64,000 nt of DNA from Inhella proteolytica (GCF_016093275.1 NZ_JAEDAK010000012.1:1-64000), one strand, 5' to 3'; shown: positions 8,335-17,042, numbered from the stretch's first letter. Made by a program: numbers and translations. The notes: generated from the letters alone by a model not told the origin.

Positions 8335-10257
8335 TTACGCCTCAACAATCATGCGGGTTCGCATCTCCAAGTGGAGTGCGTGACAGAAGTGCGTGCAGTA
8401 GCACCAGTACACGCCCGGGTCACCGGCCGTGAAGGTGACCGAAGCGGTCTCCTGCGGGTTGACGATGAAGTTGACGTTGTGGCCCGGGATGGCGAAGCCG
8501 TGCGTCAGGTCTTCCACCTTGTCGAGGTTGGTCAGGATCAGCGTGACCTCGTCGCCCTTCTTGACCTTGAACTCGCGCAGGCTGAAGGCCGGGGCCTGCG
8601 AGGTCATCTTCACCGTGACCTTCTTGCCATTGCGCGTGACGCCCGATTCCTTCGGGTCTTTCACGGCGAGCGGGAAGTCGTCCAGGTTGTAGACCTGCTT
8701 GGGCTTGAGCAGCTCGCGCTTGAAGATGATGAAGTCGTGCGGCTCGCCGCGCACCGGGTGGTCGGCCATCAGCACCATCTTCTCGCCGCTGATGTCGATC
8801 AGCTGCTCGTTCTCGGCATGCAGCGGCCCCACGGGCAGGAAGCGGTCCTTGGAGAACTTGCAGCCCACCGCCAGGTACTTGCCGTCGGCCGCCACGGTCT
8901 CGCTCTGCGAGGCGTTGATGTGGCCGGGCTGGTAGTGCACGTCGATGCGGTCCACCACGTACTTGGCGTTCTTGTCACCCTTGTGGAAGGCGATCGCCTT
9001 GTCCACATTCCACTTCACCACCTGGCTGTCCAGGAACAGGGTGGTGTAGGCATTGCCGCGGCCGTCGAAGGCGGTGTGCAAGGGCCCCAGGCCCAGTTCC
9101 ACTTCGGCGGCAATGGCGCCGTCCAGCTTCTCCAGTTTGCCGTCGAACCACTCCAGCACCTTGCTCAGTTCGATCACGGTGGCGGTGGGCGAGAGCTTGC
9201 CGGCGCAGATGAAGTACTTCTGGTCCGGGCTGGCGTTCACGCCGTGCGGGTTCTTGGGCACGCTCACGTAGGCGGTCAGCGCGCTCTTGGCGTCGCCATT
9301 GGCGGCACGGGTGCCGTCCACCACCGGCACTTTGGAGCTGCCGATGGTCTTGAACTTGCCGGCCTTGACGGCCTCTTCGATGCGGGCGATGTTGAAGAAC
9401 ACGCAGGCGTCGCGCTCAGCGGACATCATGTCCTCGTACTTGGCGCCCATCTCGGTGTTGTACTGATTGGTCGCGGCCAGCTTGCCGTCGTAGCTGGTGG
9501 CCACGAGGTCGCAGTTGCCGTCGATCATGACCTGCCAGCGCAGCTCCATCGTTTCGGCGTCCACGCAGCTGAAGAGCGAGTGGTACTGCTTGGCGTCGTC
9601 GGTGCCGGCGTTGGGCAGGGGGATGCTGAACTCACCGCCGCAGAACACGCGGGTGGTGTAGTTGATGGCCGGGTCCACCGGGTCGCGCTTGTCCGGGAAG
9701 ATGCCGTGGAAGCCCTGCACATTGGGCAGCTGGGTGATCTTGTCGCAGACGAAGTAGTCCAGACGGATGCGCGCGATGCGGCTGTTGATCTTGTCGTTGA
9801 TCCAGGCGTAGCGGCCGTCGTAGTTGCCGTCCTTGTAGGAGGCGTGGGTGTGGTGGGTGTCACCCACCGAGTAGCGCAGGTTGCCGTCGGCCTTCGTGCC
9901 CATGATCTTCTTGGACTCGTTGGTGTGGCCCCAGCCCACCAGCGCGTCCGGCACGAAGCAGGGGATGCGCAGCAGCTCGCGGCCCGAGGGCAGGCCGAGC
10001 ACGCGCATGTCGCCGGTGTGGCCACCGCTCCACAGGCCGTAATAGGTGTCCAGCTCGCCCGGCTTGAGGTGGCTGGCATTGGCCGCGCCATGGCTGCCGG
10101 CGGCCGGCGCCGAGGCGGCAGGTGCTCCGCCGCTGGCGGGCTTTTCCGTGCAGGCGGCCAGGCCGGCCAGACCCACCAGCGCGGTGGTGTTGAAGAAGCG
10201 GCGACGCCCCAACTCCGGCGTGGCTTCTTGCAGCGATTCAGTCTTCTTGTCAGTCAT
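8335..10257 (-). CDS. nosZ: NosZ, nitrous oxide reductase (clade I, Tat-exported)
   Basis: This protein of 640 aa reduces N2O to N2 in the periplasm. The twin-arginine signal GRRRFFNTTALVGLAGLAAC (about 17-36) ends in a lipobox-like Cys, so partial lipid anchoring is possible. The CuZ domain has the paired-His motif DTHHTHASY and later His segments (NPHGVNAS, GPLHTAF, GHINASQSE, GEPHDF). The C-terminal cupredoxin domain carries the CuA site C621-X3-C625, H629 and M632 in CTHFCHALHLEM, with the upstream His in LTHGFAIPGHNVN. Most NosZ proteins have Trp where this one has His623; see findings. AAGGTGA lies before the ATG. It is the first gene of the operon, behind an FNR-type box. The Tat signal marks the typical (clade I) form. 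Confidence 0.97.
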   Translation of the reverse strand: MTDKKTESLQEATPELGRRRFFNTTALVGLAGLAACTEKPASGGAPAASAPAAGSHGAANASHLKPGELDTYYGLWSGGHTGDMRVLGLPSGRELLRIPCFVPDALVGWGHTNESKKIMGTKADGNLRYSVGDTHHTHASYKDGNYDGRYAWINDKINSRIARIRLDYFVCDKITQLPNVQGFHGIFPDKRDPVDPAINYTTRVFCGGEFSIPLPNAGTDDAKQYHSLFSCVDAETMELRWQVMIDGNCDLVATSYDGKLAATNQYNTEMGAKYEDMMSAERDACVFFNIARIEEAVKAGKFKTIGSSKVPVVDGTRAANGDAKSALTAYVSVPKNPHGVNASPDQKYFICAGKLSPTATVIELSKVLEWFDGKLEKLDGAIAAEVELGLGPLHTAFDGRGNAYTTLFLDSQVVKWNVDKAIAFHKGDKNAKYVVDRIDVHYQPGHINASQSETVAADGKYLAVGCKFSKDRFLPVGPLHAENEQLIDISGEKMVLMADHPVRGEPHDFIIFKRELLKPKQVYNLDDFPLAVKDPKESGVTRNGKKVTVKMTSQAPAFSLREFKVKKGDEVTLILTNLDKVEDLTHGFAIPGHNVNFIVNPQETASVTFTAGDPGVYWCYCTHFCHALHLEMRTRMIVEA

Positions 10258-10353
10258 GGTGTCACCTTGGGTGGGGGTCAGGATCGGTTGGGCGGGCCCC
10301 ACGATGGGGGGCAACTTGGGTACGCATGCTTCGCTCCTTGGCCCTTGAGCGCC

Positions 10354-10367
10354 TTGAACCAGTTCAA
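10354..10367. promoter_or_regulatory. FNR/DNR-type operator between nosZ and the cytochrome c gene
   Basis: The 14-bp site TTGAACCAGTTCAA fits the TTGA-N6-TCAA form of the Crp/FNR family consensus (TTGAT-N4-ATCAA). The wider CTTGAAC-CA-GTTCAAG is a perfect palindrome apart from its centre. It lies about 100 bp from both divergent start codons (nosZ at 10257, cytochrome at 10463), so one site could serve both promoters under low oxygen or NO. No regulator gene of this family is in the nos cluster. Confidence 0.7.
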
Positions 10368-10462
10368 GACGCGCGCAGCTGGGGCTTTCTTGACCCACTT
10401 CATGGCCTGCTCCCCAGAGGCTGCCCAGAATCGCCCGCAATGCAACCGCTGTGGGAGACCCC

Positions 10463-10873
10463 ATGAACAAGTTCCTGAGCGCCAGCCTGCTGGCCCTCGT
10501 CGCTGCCGCCGCACTCAGCGCCTGCGGCAAGCAAGAGCAGGCCGCGGCCCCGGCCGCACCGGCCGCCACGCCAGCCCCTGCCGCCGCCCCTGCGCCCGCA
10601 CCGGCCCCGGCGGCGGACAACGAGCTCGGCAAGTCCGTCTTCAACAAGACCTGCGCGCTCTGCCATAGCGCCGGCGTGGCCGGCGCACCGAAGCCGGGCG
10701 ACAAGTCCGACTGGGGCCCGCGCATCGCCCAGGGCAATGACACCCTTTACAAGCACGCGATTGAGGGCTTCAACGGCGCCAAGGGCGCAATGCCGGCCCG
10801 TGGCGGCGGTGCCTCGCTGACCGATGAACAGGTCAAGGCCGCGGTCGACTACATGGTCAACCAATCGAAGTGA
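10463..10873 (+). CDS. Lipoprotein monoheme cytochrome c, probable electron donor in N2O respiration
   Basis: This protein of 136 aa has a lipoprotein signal with lipobox AALSAC (Cys 21). A flexible Ala/Pro linker (about 25-52) follows, then a class I cytochrome domain with the single heme motif CALCH and a likely Met ligand in KGAMPARGG. The tethered, small, c5-like design fits an electron carrier between the quinol side and NosZ or NosR, which is inference from position. The ATG at 10463 follows GGGAG by a few bases; an in-frame GTG at 10451 is less likely. The stop overlaps the GTG start of nosX (GTGA), so the two are coupled. Confidence 0.85.
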   Translation: MNKFLSASLLALVAAAALSACGKQEQAAAPAAPAATPAPAAAPAPAPAPAADNELGKSVFNKTCALCHSAGVAGAPKPGDKSDWGPRIAQGNDTLYKHAIEGFNGAKGAMPARGGGASLTDEQVKAAVDYMVNQSK

Positions 10874-11874
10874 AGACGATGCTCTCGCGCCGCGGTTTTG
10901 GTGTCTTCGGTGCCGTTGCACTGAGCCTGCTGGCCCCGGCCACGCAGGCGGCGCTGCGCGCCGCTGAGATGCGGCGCGAGCAGCGCGTGCTGATGGGCAC
11001 GCGCGTGAGCCTGCTGCTGCCGGGTTCTGCCTCCGAGCTGGCCGACCTGGCCGCGCCGATGGCAGCGGCCTGGGCCGAGATGGCGCGCCTGGAAGCCCTG
11101 CTGAGCCGGTACCGCGGCGACAACCCGGTGGCCGCGCTGGCGGCCCAGGCGGGTCGGCGCCCGCTGGTCGTGCCGGCCGAGCTGCGCGAGTTGCTGCAGC
11201 AGGCCAAGCGGGTTTCGGAGCGCAGCGGCGGTGCCTTCGATGTGACGGTGGGCGCCTACAGCGACTGGCGTTTCGATGGTGCCCAGAGCCTGCCACCGGC
11301 CGAGCGCCTGGCCGTGCAGCGCCGCGCGGTGGATTGGCGCGCCATCGAGATCGACGGCGCGCAGGTGCTGCTGAACCGTCCGGGCATGCGCCTGGATCTG
11401 GGTGGCATCGCCAAGCTCCCCATCCTGGCCGCGGGCATGGCGGTGCTGCAGCGTGCCGGGGTGCGCCATGCACTCATCGACGGCGGTGGCGACATCTTTG
11501 CCATCGGCCAGAACCAGGGCCACGCCTGGCAGGTAGGCCTGCGCGACCCGCTGCAGCCGCAGCAGCTTCTGGGCAGCGTCCCGCTCGCCGATGGCGGTTG
11601 GGTGGTCTCTTCGGGCGACTACGAGCGCTGCTTCGAGCAGGGCGGGCGCCGCTACCACCACATCCTGGACCCCCGCAGCGGCTGGCCCAGTGTTGGCGTG
11701 CACGGCGTCAGCCTGCTGGGGCGTGACGTGGCGGCGCTGAACGGACTGGGCACCGCGCTGATGCTGCGCGGCCCCGATCCCAGCCTGTTGCCGGCGGGTG
11801 TGGAGGCCTTGCTGGTGCGCGCCGATGGGCGGCGCTGGCATGCAGGGGGTGATGCCATGGTGACTTTGGGCTGA
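10870..11874 (+). CDS. nosX: NosX, ApbE-family FAD:protein FMN transferase
   Basis: This protein of 334 aa has a twin-arginine signal (SRRGFGVFGAVALSLLAPATQA). Family motifs are LMGTRVSL, the LDLGGIAK motif near residue 180, the GGGDIFAIG segment and HILDPRSGWP. ApbE enzymes attach FMN through a phosphoester to Thr in the SGAT motif; here the obvious target is NosR, encoded in the divergent operon. The GTG at 10870 overlaps the stop of the cytochrome gene. An ATG three codons later is also possible. It is assigned as NosX rather than a general ApbE because of the nos context. Confidence 0.88.
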   Translation: MKTMLSRRGFGVFGAVALSLLAPATQAALRAAEMRREQRVLMGTRVSLLLPGSASELADLAAPMAAAWAEMARLEALLSRYRGDNPVAALAAQAGRRPLVVPAELRELLQQAKRVSERSGGAFDVTVGAYSDWRFDGAQSLPPAERLAVQRRAVDWRAIEIDGAQVLLNRPGMRLDLGGIAKLPILAAGMAVLQRAGVRHALIDGGGDIFAIGQNQGHAWQVGLRDPLQPQQLLGSVPLADGGWVVSSGDYERCFEQGGRRYHHILDPRSGWPSVGVHGVSLLGRDVAALNGLGTALMLRGPDPSLLPAGVEALLVRADGRRWHAGGDAMVTLG

Positions 11875-11955
11875 ACGCACGGACGTGCTCGCCTAAAGCG
11901 CTCCCTGCGGTCCATGGCGCTGAGCCCCAGCGCCTGTTCGCAATATGTCCAAGCT

Positions 11956-11972
11956 GGCCCGCTGCGCGGGCC
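11956..11972. terminator. Short GC hairpin downstream of nosX
   Basis: A perfect 7-bp stem GGCCCGC / GCGGGCC with a TGC loop lies 82 bp past the nosX stop, in the 280-bp gap before the GntR gene. No U-tract follows, so it is at best a weak terminator. Apart from the promoter region of the GntR gene, nothing else was seen in this gap. Confidence 0.3.
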
Positions 11973-12110
11973 GGTTGCGTTGCCAACGTCTGAAGCTTCG
12001 ATAGCGACGCCTCTGGCGCCGGACCAAGGGTGGCGGTGGCGCTCACGGGTGTGAGTGATGCCGGCCCAGCGGTGGGCATCGGGGCGCGGTGTGCAGGTCT
12101 CCAAGGCTCA

Positions 12111-12143
12111 GCTGTATATACTGTGTATGTCGCATATGCACAG
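12111..12143 (+). promoter_or_regulatory. AT-rich promoter/operator of the GntR-ABC operon
   Basis: In a very GC-rich context this stretch is strikingly AT-rich. It contains a -10-like TATACT (12117-12122) and an imperfect inverted repeat, CTGTGTATG and CATATGCACAG (12121-12143). It lies just before the GTG start of the YtrA-type regulator at 12155, where such regulators normally bind to repress their own ABC operon. No good -35 box is visible. The operator role is inference from family habit and position. Confidence 0.5.
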
Positions 12144-12154
12144 TAGTCGATCCG

Positions 12155-12541
12155 GTGAGCGCCCAGCTGTTTCTTTCCACCACCTCCGCGACGCCGATGT
12201 ACCGGCAGATCGTGGACCAGGTCACCGCCAAGGTGCTGGCGGGGGACTGGCTGCCAGGCAGCGCGTTGCCTTCGATCCGCGAGCTGGCGGCGGCCAATGG
12301 CGTCAGCGTCATCACCGTGAAGCGGGCCTACCTGGAGCTGGAGCACGCCGGGGTGATCGTCACCCGCCACGGCAAGGGCTCCTTGGTGGCTGAAAGCACC
12401 GACCCGACCCGCGCCCACCTGCGCAACGAGCTGCTGGGGCAGATCGACGCCCTCTGGGCCACGGCCGGGCGCCTGGGCTGCACAGCGCAGGAGCTGCAGC
12501 AACTGATCACCGAGCGCCAACCCGAAGGAGACCCCTCATGA
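12155..12541 (+). CDS. GntR-family (YtrA-type) transcriptional regulator
   Basis: This protein of 128 aa has a winged helix (PMYRQIVDQV... LPSIRELAAANGVSVITVKRAYLELEHAGVIVTRHGKGSLV) and only a short helical tail. That short tail is typical of the YtrA subgroup, which controls neighbouring ABC exporters. The GTG at 12155 is chosen because the winged-helix fold starts right after it. An upstream in-frame ATG at 12089 would add Cys-rich junk translated from the promoter. No clear ribosome site precedes the GTG. The stop overlaps the ABC ATPase start (ATGA). Confidence 0.85.
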   Translation: MSAQLFLSTTSATPMYRQIVDQVTAKVLAGDWLPGSALPSIRELAAANGVSVITVKRAYLELEHAGVIVTRHGKGSLVAESTDPTRAHLRNELLGQIDALWATAGRLGCTAQELQQLITERQPEGDPS

Positions 12542-13437
12542 CCCTGGCCATTTCCCTGCAGGGCGTGTGCAAGCGCTATGCGCCCTTTGCCCTCGGGCCG
12601 CTGGATCTGGACCTGCCCGAGGGGCAGATCCTGGGGCTGATCGGCGTCAATGGGGCAGGCAAGACCACCTTGCTGCGCCTGCTGGCCGGGCTCACGCTGC
12701 CGGATGCCGGGCAGATCGAGGTGCTGGGCCTGCCCATGCCGGCGGAGCAGGTGCGCGTGAAGCAGCAGCTCGGCCTGGCAAGCGAGGACATGCGCCTCTA
12801 CGGCACGCAGACCCTGGCCTGGCACATGGACTTCATGCGCAGCCTGTACCCGGGCTGGGACGCGGCCTATGCCACGCACCTGCTGCAGCGCTTTGACCTG
12901 CGTGCCGAGCAGAAGCTCGTGGGCTGCTCGCATGGTCAGCGCGTCAAGGCCCTGCTGCTGCTCACCCTGGCGCGCCGCCCGCGCCTGCTGCTGCTGGACG
13001 AACCCACCACCGGGCTGGACCCGGTGGCGCGCGCCGAGGTGCTGGAGGCCCTGGCCGATGTGCTGCAGGACGAGCGCCGCACCGTGGTGTTCTCCTCGCA
13101 CCAGACGGCGGAGGTGGAACGCTTGGCCGATGCGATCGGCTTCCTGCACGCCGGCCGCCTGCTGGCCTGCGAGGACCGCGAGAGCTACCTCAGCAGCTGG
13201 CGCCGCATCGTGGGCCAGGGGGCCCTGGGCGAACACGTGGCCGCTTGGCCCGAGGTGGCGCAGCTGCGCCGCAATGGGGCGCTGCTGGAGCTGCGTGTGA
13301 GCCAGCACAGTGAGGCCCTGCTAGAGCGCCTGATTGCCGAAGGCCTGCAGCCGCACCAGTGCGAGCTCATGAGCTTGGAAGAAATCTTCGTCACCACCGT
13401 GCGCCGACCCACGCCAGCCCAAGGAGCCCTCGCATGA
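12538..13437 (+). CDS. ABC transporter ATP-binding protein
   Basis: This ATPase of 299 aa has Walker A GVNGAGKTT, a changed signature loop CSHGQRVKALL in place of the usual LSGGQ, Walker B LLLLDEPTTGLD and an H-loop SSHQT. It pairs with the membrane protein encoded next, to which it is coupled by an ATGA overlap, and with the GntR regulator before it. Such three-gene units usually export lipids, peptides or antibiotics, or act in envelope stress. The substrate cannot be read from the sequence. Confidence 0.88.
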   Translation: MTLAISLQGVCKRYAPFALGPLDLDLPEGQILGLIGVNGAGKTTLLRLLAGLTLPDAGQIEVLGLPMPAEQVRVKQQLGLASEDMRLYGTQTLAWHMDFMRSLYPGWDAAYATHLLQRFDLRAEQKLVGCSHGQRVKALLLLTLARRPRLLLLDEPTTGLDPVARAEVLEALADVLQDERRTVVFSSHQTAEVERLADAIGFLHAGRLLACEDRESYLSSWRRIVGQGALGEHVAAWPEVAQLRRNGALLELRVSQHSEALLERLIAEGLQPHQCELMSLEEIFVTTVRRPTPAQGALA

Positions 13438-14117
13438 AGGCCTCGCTCAACCTCCCGGCCATCCGGGCCCTAGTCGTAAAGGACTGGCAGCTGTTCGAGA
13501 AGCAGCTGGCGGCCTATGTCGCGGCGGGTCTGCTGGCGCTGGCGCTGATCGGGCACGCCACGCGCTGGAGCTTCTACCTGGGCTCGCTGTTGCTCATCAT
13601 CGTGATGGTGGCGGTGTCCTGCTTCGCCATCAGCACTTCGGTGCTGAACGAGCGCAAGGAAAAGACCCTGGCCTTCGTGATGAGCCTGCCGGTGGCGCCG
13701 CTGGACTTCTACCTCGCCAAGCTGGTGAGCAATCTGGTGACCTTCGGCGTGCCCTTCGGGCTGCTGGCCGCCGGCGCGGTGGCCGTCACGCTTTGGACGC
13801 CCGTGCCCGACGGCCTGCTGACCCTGGTGCTGCTGCTGTGCGGCCATCTGCTGCTGGCCTACTGCGTGGCGCTGTGCGTGGCCCTGCAGGTGGAGTCGGA
13901 GGGCTGGAACATCTTCGCCATGATCGCTAGCTCGGCGCTGATCAACCCCTTCATGGCCGGCCTGAGCCAGATCCCCGACATCGCCCGCCACTGGCAGGGC
14001 GACACGGTGGTGTGGAGCTGGCAGGCCCTGAGCATCCTGGCGCTGCAGGGGCTGGGCAGCCTGGCCCTGCTGGCCTATGCGGGCTGGCGCCACCTACGCA
14101 AGCAGGCCTTTTTCTAA
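13434..14117 (+). CDS. ABC-2 type transporter permease
   Basis: This protein of 227 aa has about six membrane helices and the STSVLNERKEKTLAFVMSLPV segment that ABC-2 permeases place in the coupling loop. It forms the membrane half of the exporter whose ATPase is encoded just upstream. Its ATG lies in the ATGA overlap with that gene. An upstream extension of the frame to 13359 only shadows the ATPase. Confidence 0.85.
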   Translation: MKASLNLPAIRALVVKDWQLFEKQLAAYVAAGLLALALIGHATRWSFYLGSLLLIIVMVAVSCFAISTSVLNERKEKTLAFVMSLPVAPLDFYLAKLVSNLVTFGVPFGLLAAGAVAVTLWTPVPDGLLTLVLLLCGHLLLAYCVALCVALQVESEGWNIFAMIASSALINPFMAGLSQIPDIARHWQGDTVVWSWQALSILALQGLGSLALLAYAGWRHLRKQAFF

Positions 14118-14119
14118 CC

Positions 14120-15238
14120 ATGCCCCCGCGCAACCTGGCGCTGGACAACCTGCGCGCGCTCGCCATGCTGGCGGGCGTGCTGTTCCACGCCGCACTGGCG
14201 CACAGCCCGCTGATGCAGCCCTTCTTCCCCACGGCCGATGCCGCGCAGCTGCCGTGGCTGGACGCCGTGCTGTGGCCGCTGCACCTGGTGCGCGTGCCCC
14301 TGTTCTTCGTGCTGGCGGGCTACTTTGCGGCGCACACCCTGGCGCGGCGCGGCCTGGGCGGCCTGATGCGCGACCGCGCCCGCCGCCTGCTGGTGCCCTT
14401 GCTGCTGGGCGTGCCCCTGCTGCACCTTGTGATGGGCGCAGTGGTGCAGCAGGCGGTGATCCATGTGCAGCAGCCGTCCCCGCTGCTGCGCTGGCTGCGC
14501 GAGGCCCAGGCGAGCGGCCAGCCGCTGCCGCCGCCGGGCACCGGGCATCTGTGGTTCCTGTACTACCTGCTGCTGTTCACGCTCCTGATCTGGGTGGCAC
14601 GCCAGCTGCTGGCGCCTGCTGTGGCCGCGTGGCTGCAACGCCTGCCGCTGCGCGCCTGGCTGCTCGGGCTGCCCTTGCTGCTGGCGCCGGCGCTGGCCAG
14701 CGTCAGCGCGCCGCATCCGGCCCCGGAGAGCCTGCTGCCGCAGTTCTGGGCCCTCGTCAGCTATGGCGGCTTCTTCGTCTTCGGTTATCTCGCCGGCCCG
14801 CATCTGGCGGCGTTGATGCGGGCGCGCGTGCTCGGCCTTCTGCTGGCCGCCGGGGGTCTGGCTTGTGCGGCATTCCTGCTGCTGCTCTGGCCCGTGCGGG
14901 CCCAGGCCGGGCTACTGATGGGCCTAGCGTCTGCCTGCGCCAGCGTGTGGCTGACCCTGGCGCTGCTGGGCCTGGGCCAGCGCCTGCTGAACTGCAGCCA
15001 TGCGCTGCTGCGCCACCTGGCCGACGCCTCCTACTGGATCTACCTGGTGCACCTGCCGGTGCTGTTCGCGCTGCAGTTCGCCTGGATGGACCAGCCCTGG
15101 CCGGGCTTCATCAAGCTGCCGCTGGCCGTGCTGGCCACGCTGACCATCGGCCTGCTGAGCTTCGAGATGGGCGTGCGGCGCGGTGCCTTGGGGCGCTGGC
15201 TGCTGGGCCGTTCGCCCCGGCCGCAGGCAGTGGCCTGA
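14120..15238 (+). CDS. Membrane acyltransferase, acyltransferase-3 / OpgC-like family
   Basis: This protein of 372 aa has ten or so membrane helices. It starts with RNLALDNLRALAMLAGVLFHA, the conserved first helix of the acyltransferase-3 family; the His in its VLFHA segment is the usual active-site residue. Further family features are RVPLFFVLAGYFAAH, GTGHLWFLYYLLL and a late YWIYLVHLPVLF. The family transfers acyl groups to sugars or glucans at the inner membrane. The ATG is 2 nt after the permease stop, so the gene is probably the fourth of the GntR-ABC operon. An exporter plus an acyltransferase suggests envelope glycan or lipid modification, which is inference. Confidence 0.82.
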   Translation: MPPRNLALDNLRALAMLAGVLFHAALAHSPLMQPFFPTADAAQLPWLDAVLWPLHLVRVPLFFVLAGYFAAHTLARRGLGGLMRDRARRLLVPLLLGVPLLHLVMGAVVQQAVIHVQQPSPLLRWLREAQASGQPLPPPGTGHLWFLYYLLLFTLLIWVARQLLAPAVAAWLQRLPLRAWLLGLPLLLAPALASVSAPHPAPESLLPQFWALVSYGGFFVFGYLAGPHLAALMRARVLGLLLAAGGLACAAFLLLLWPVRAQAGLLMGLASACASVWLTLALLGLGQRLLNCSHALLRHLADASYWIYLVHLPVLFALQFAWMDQPWPGFIKLPLAVLATLTIGLLSFEMGVRRGALGRWLLGRSPRPQAVA

Positions 15239-15256
15239 GGCGCAGCGAAAGCGCGC

Positions 15257-16063
15257 TCAGGGCTGCAGGCGGCTCAAGCCTTCCAAGGCCCCGCAGGCCA
15301 GGCCGATCTGCCCGGGCGGCACCTGCGGCTCGCGCGGGTTGATGCGCACCAGCCGCGCCCCGCGCCGATGCACCAGGGTCTCGCTGAAATGCCGCACGGA
15401 GGGCACGGCGGTGCCGGCGCCCAGCTCCACCACCACCATGCGCCGCGCCTCGCGCAGCCGCGCTTCCAGCCGCAGCTGCTGCTGGGCGCTGCGCGCATCC
15501 AGCCAGGCGCCGTCGCCAAACATCAGGATGTTGGGCCGCGCCAGCGCGCCACACCAGGGGCAGCGCGGTGGCTCGTTCAGCAGCCGGCAATCGGTCTCGT
15601 CCAGCAGCGGCTCGAAGCCTTCGGCGGGCCAGATCGCCTCGCCGCAGGGTGTCGTGCATTGCAGGTGGTGGATCGAGCCGTGGCACTCGTAAACCTCGTC
15701 GAAGCCGGCGCGCTGGAACTGCCCGTCCACATTCGAGGTGAACACCGTCACGCCGAGCGGCAGGCGCTCCCCCCACTGCCGCAGCAGGCCAAAGCCCGCG
15801 TGCGGTTGCGTGCGCCGGTACAGCGCCAGGCGGTGGCCGTAAAAGCCCCAGGCGCGCGCCGGGTCTTGCGCAAAGCCGCGCGGGTTGGCCGTCTCCACAA
15901 AGCTGTGGCCGCGCAACGCGGGGTAAACCTTCCAGAAGCCCTCGTTGCCGCGGAAGTCCGGCAGGCCGGAATCCACCCCCATGCCGGCGCCGGCGGCCAC
16001 CACCAGCAAGTCCGCCTCGCGCACGCAGGCGGCGGCTTGATCCAAGGCATCTTGTGCGCTCAT
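15257..16063 (-). CDS. SIR2-family NAD-dependent protein deacylase
   Basis: This protein of 268 aa is a sirtuin: NAD-binding GAGMGVDSGLPDFRG (24-38), TSNVDGQF (109-115), catalytic His127 in ECHGS, and a zinc ribbon with C135, C139, C167 and C170. It removes acyl groups from protein lysines using NAD. The ATG at 16063 follows a GTGGGA site; the frame is open upstream to 16120 but without a ribosome site. It is divergent (55 bp) from a zinc-dependent deacetylase and close to a Pat-like acetyltransferase. It lacks the usual short CobB sequence pattern around the Rossmann loop, so the acyl preference is open. Confidence 0.9.
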   Translation of the reverse strand: MSAQDALDQAAACVREADLLVVAAGAGMGVDSGLPDFRGNEGFWKVYPALRGHSFVETANPRGFAQDPARAWGFYGHRLALYRRTQPHAGFGLLRQWGERLPLGVTVFTSNVDGQFQRAGFDEVYECHGSIHHLQCTTPCGEAIWPAEGFEPLLDETDCRLLNEPPRCPWCGALARPNILMFGDGAWLDARSAQQQLRLEARLREARRMVVVELGAGTAVPSVRHFSETLVHRRGARLVRINPREPQVPPGQIGLACGALEGLSRLQP

Positions 16064-16118
16064 TCCCACGTCCTCTGTCAGTTTGGTGCAATGCAGCAAG
16101 GTCAAGAATGGGCTCACC

Positions 16119-17042
16119 ATGCTGACCGCCTACCTCTCCCACCCCGACTGCGAGCGCCACGTGATGGGCCCCGACCACCCGGAGTGCCCGGAGCGGCTGG
16201 CGGCGCTGAATGATCACCTGCTCATCAAGGGCTTGCTGGACTGCGTGCAGCCGGTGGACGCCCCCGAGGCCACCGATGCCCAGCTGCTGCGCGTGCACGA
16301 CGCCGCTTGGCTCTACCGCCTGCAGGACTTGATCCCCACCGAGGGCTATGCGCGCCTGGACGCCGACACCCTCGTCAACCCCTTCACCCTGCGCGCCGCG
16401 CGCCGCGCCGCCGGCGCTGCCGCACACGCGGTGGACCTGGTGCTGAGCGGGCAGGCGCCGAACGCCTTCTGCGCCGTGCGCCCCCCCGGCCATCACGCCG
16501 GCCGGCATGGTGGCAGCGGCTTTTGCTTCTTCAACAACGCCAGCGTGGCGGTGGCCCAGGCGCTCAGCGAGCACGGCCTGCAGCGGGTGGCCCTGGTGGA
16601 CTTTGACGTGCACCACGGCGATGGCAGCGAGGACATCTGGGCCGGTGATGAGCGCGTGCTGCTGTGCTCCAGCTACCAGGCCGATCTCTTTCCCTTCCGC
16701 GATGCCAGCCCGCCGGCCGCCAACGTGGTGCTGGCCCCACTGCCCGCGCGCAGCGGCGGGCCGGCCATGCGTGCGGCCATCGAAACGCACTGGCTGCCCG
16801 CACTGGCGCGCTTCGCGCCGGAGCTGATCGTCGTCTCGGCCGGCTTCGACGCCCACCGCGAGGACGACATGGGCAATCTGGGCTGGAGCGAGGCCGATTA
16901 CCTGTGGCTGAGCCAGCAGCTGCTCGCGCAGGCGCAAGCGAGCTGCGGCGGGCGTATCGTTTCCTGCCTGGAGGGCGGCTATTCGCTTTCCGCACTGGCG
17001 CGCAGCGCGGCGGCGCATCTGCGTGTCCTCGTGGAGGCTTGA
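16119..17042 (+). CDS. Zinc-dependent histone-deacetylase-family protein
   Basis: This protein of 307 aa belongs to the arginase/deacetylase fold, class II HDAC-like. It has RPPGHHAGRHGGSGFCFFNN (121-140) with catalytic H125 and H126. Zinc ligands are D163 and H165 in DFDVHHGDG and a third Asp in VSAGFDAH; the C-terminus has the EGGY motif (CLEGGYSL). Bacterial members deacetylate lysines, acetyl-polyamines or other small amides. The ATG at 16119 is chosen because homology starts at once (TAYLSHPDCERH); an ATG at 16083 gives an unlike N-terminus. The stop overlaps the next ATG by one base (TGATG), tying it to the acetyltransferase gene. Confidence 0.9.
   Translation: MLTAYLSHPDCERHVMGPDHPECPERLAALNDHLLIKGLLDCVQPVDAPEATDAQLLRVHDAAWLYRLQDLIPTEGYARLDADTLVNPFTLRAARRAAGAAAHAVDLVLSGQAPNAFCAVRPPGHHAGRHGGSGFCFFNNASVAVAQALSEHGLQRVALVDFDVHHGDGSEDIWAGDERVLLCSSYQADLFPFRDASPPAANVVLAPLPARSGGPAMRAAIETHWLPALARFAPELIVVSAGFDAHREDDMGNLGWSEADYLWLSQQLLAQAQASCGGRIVSCLEGGYSLSALARSAAAHLRVLVEA

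Noticed and set aside
5800-10668. Plus-strand open frames of about 830 and 765 codons opposite nosR and nosZ
   Set aside because: The minus-strand genes have full conserved motifs and the antisense proteins are low-complexity His/Gly/Val/Gln sequence.
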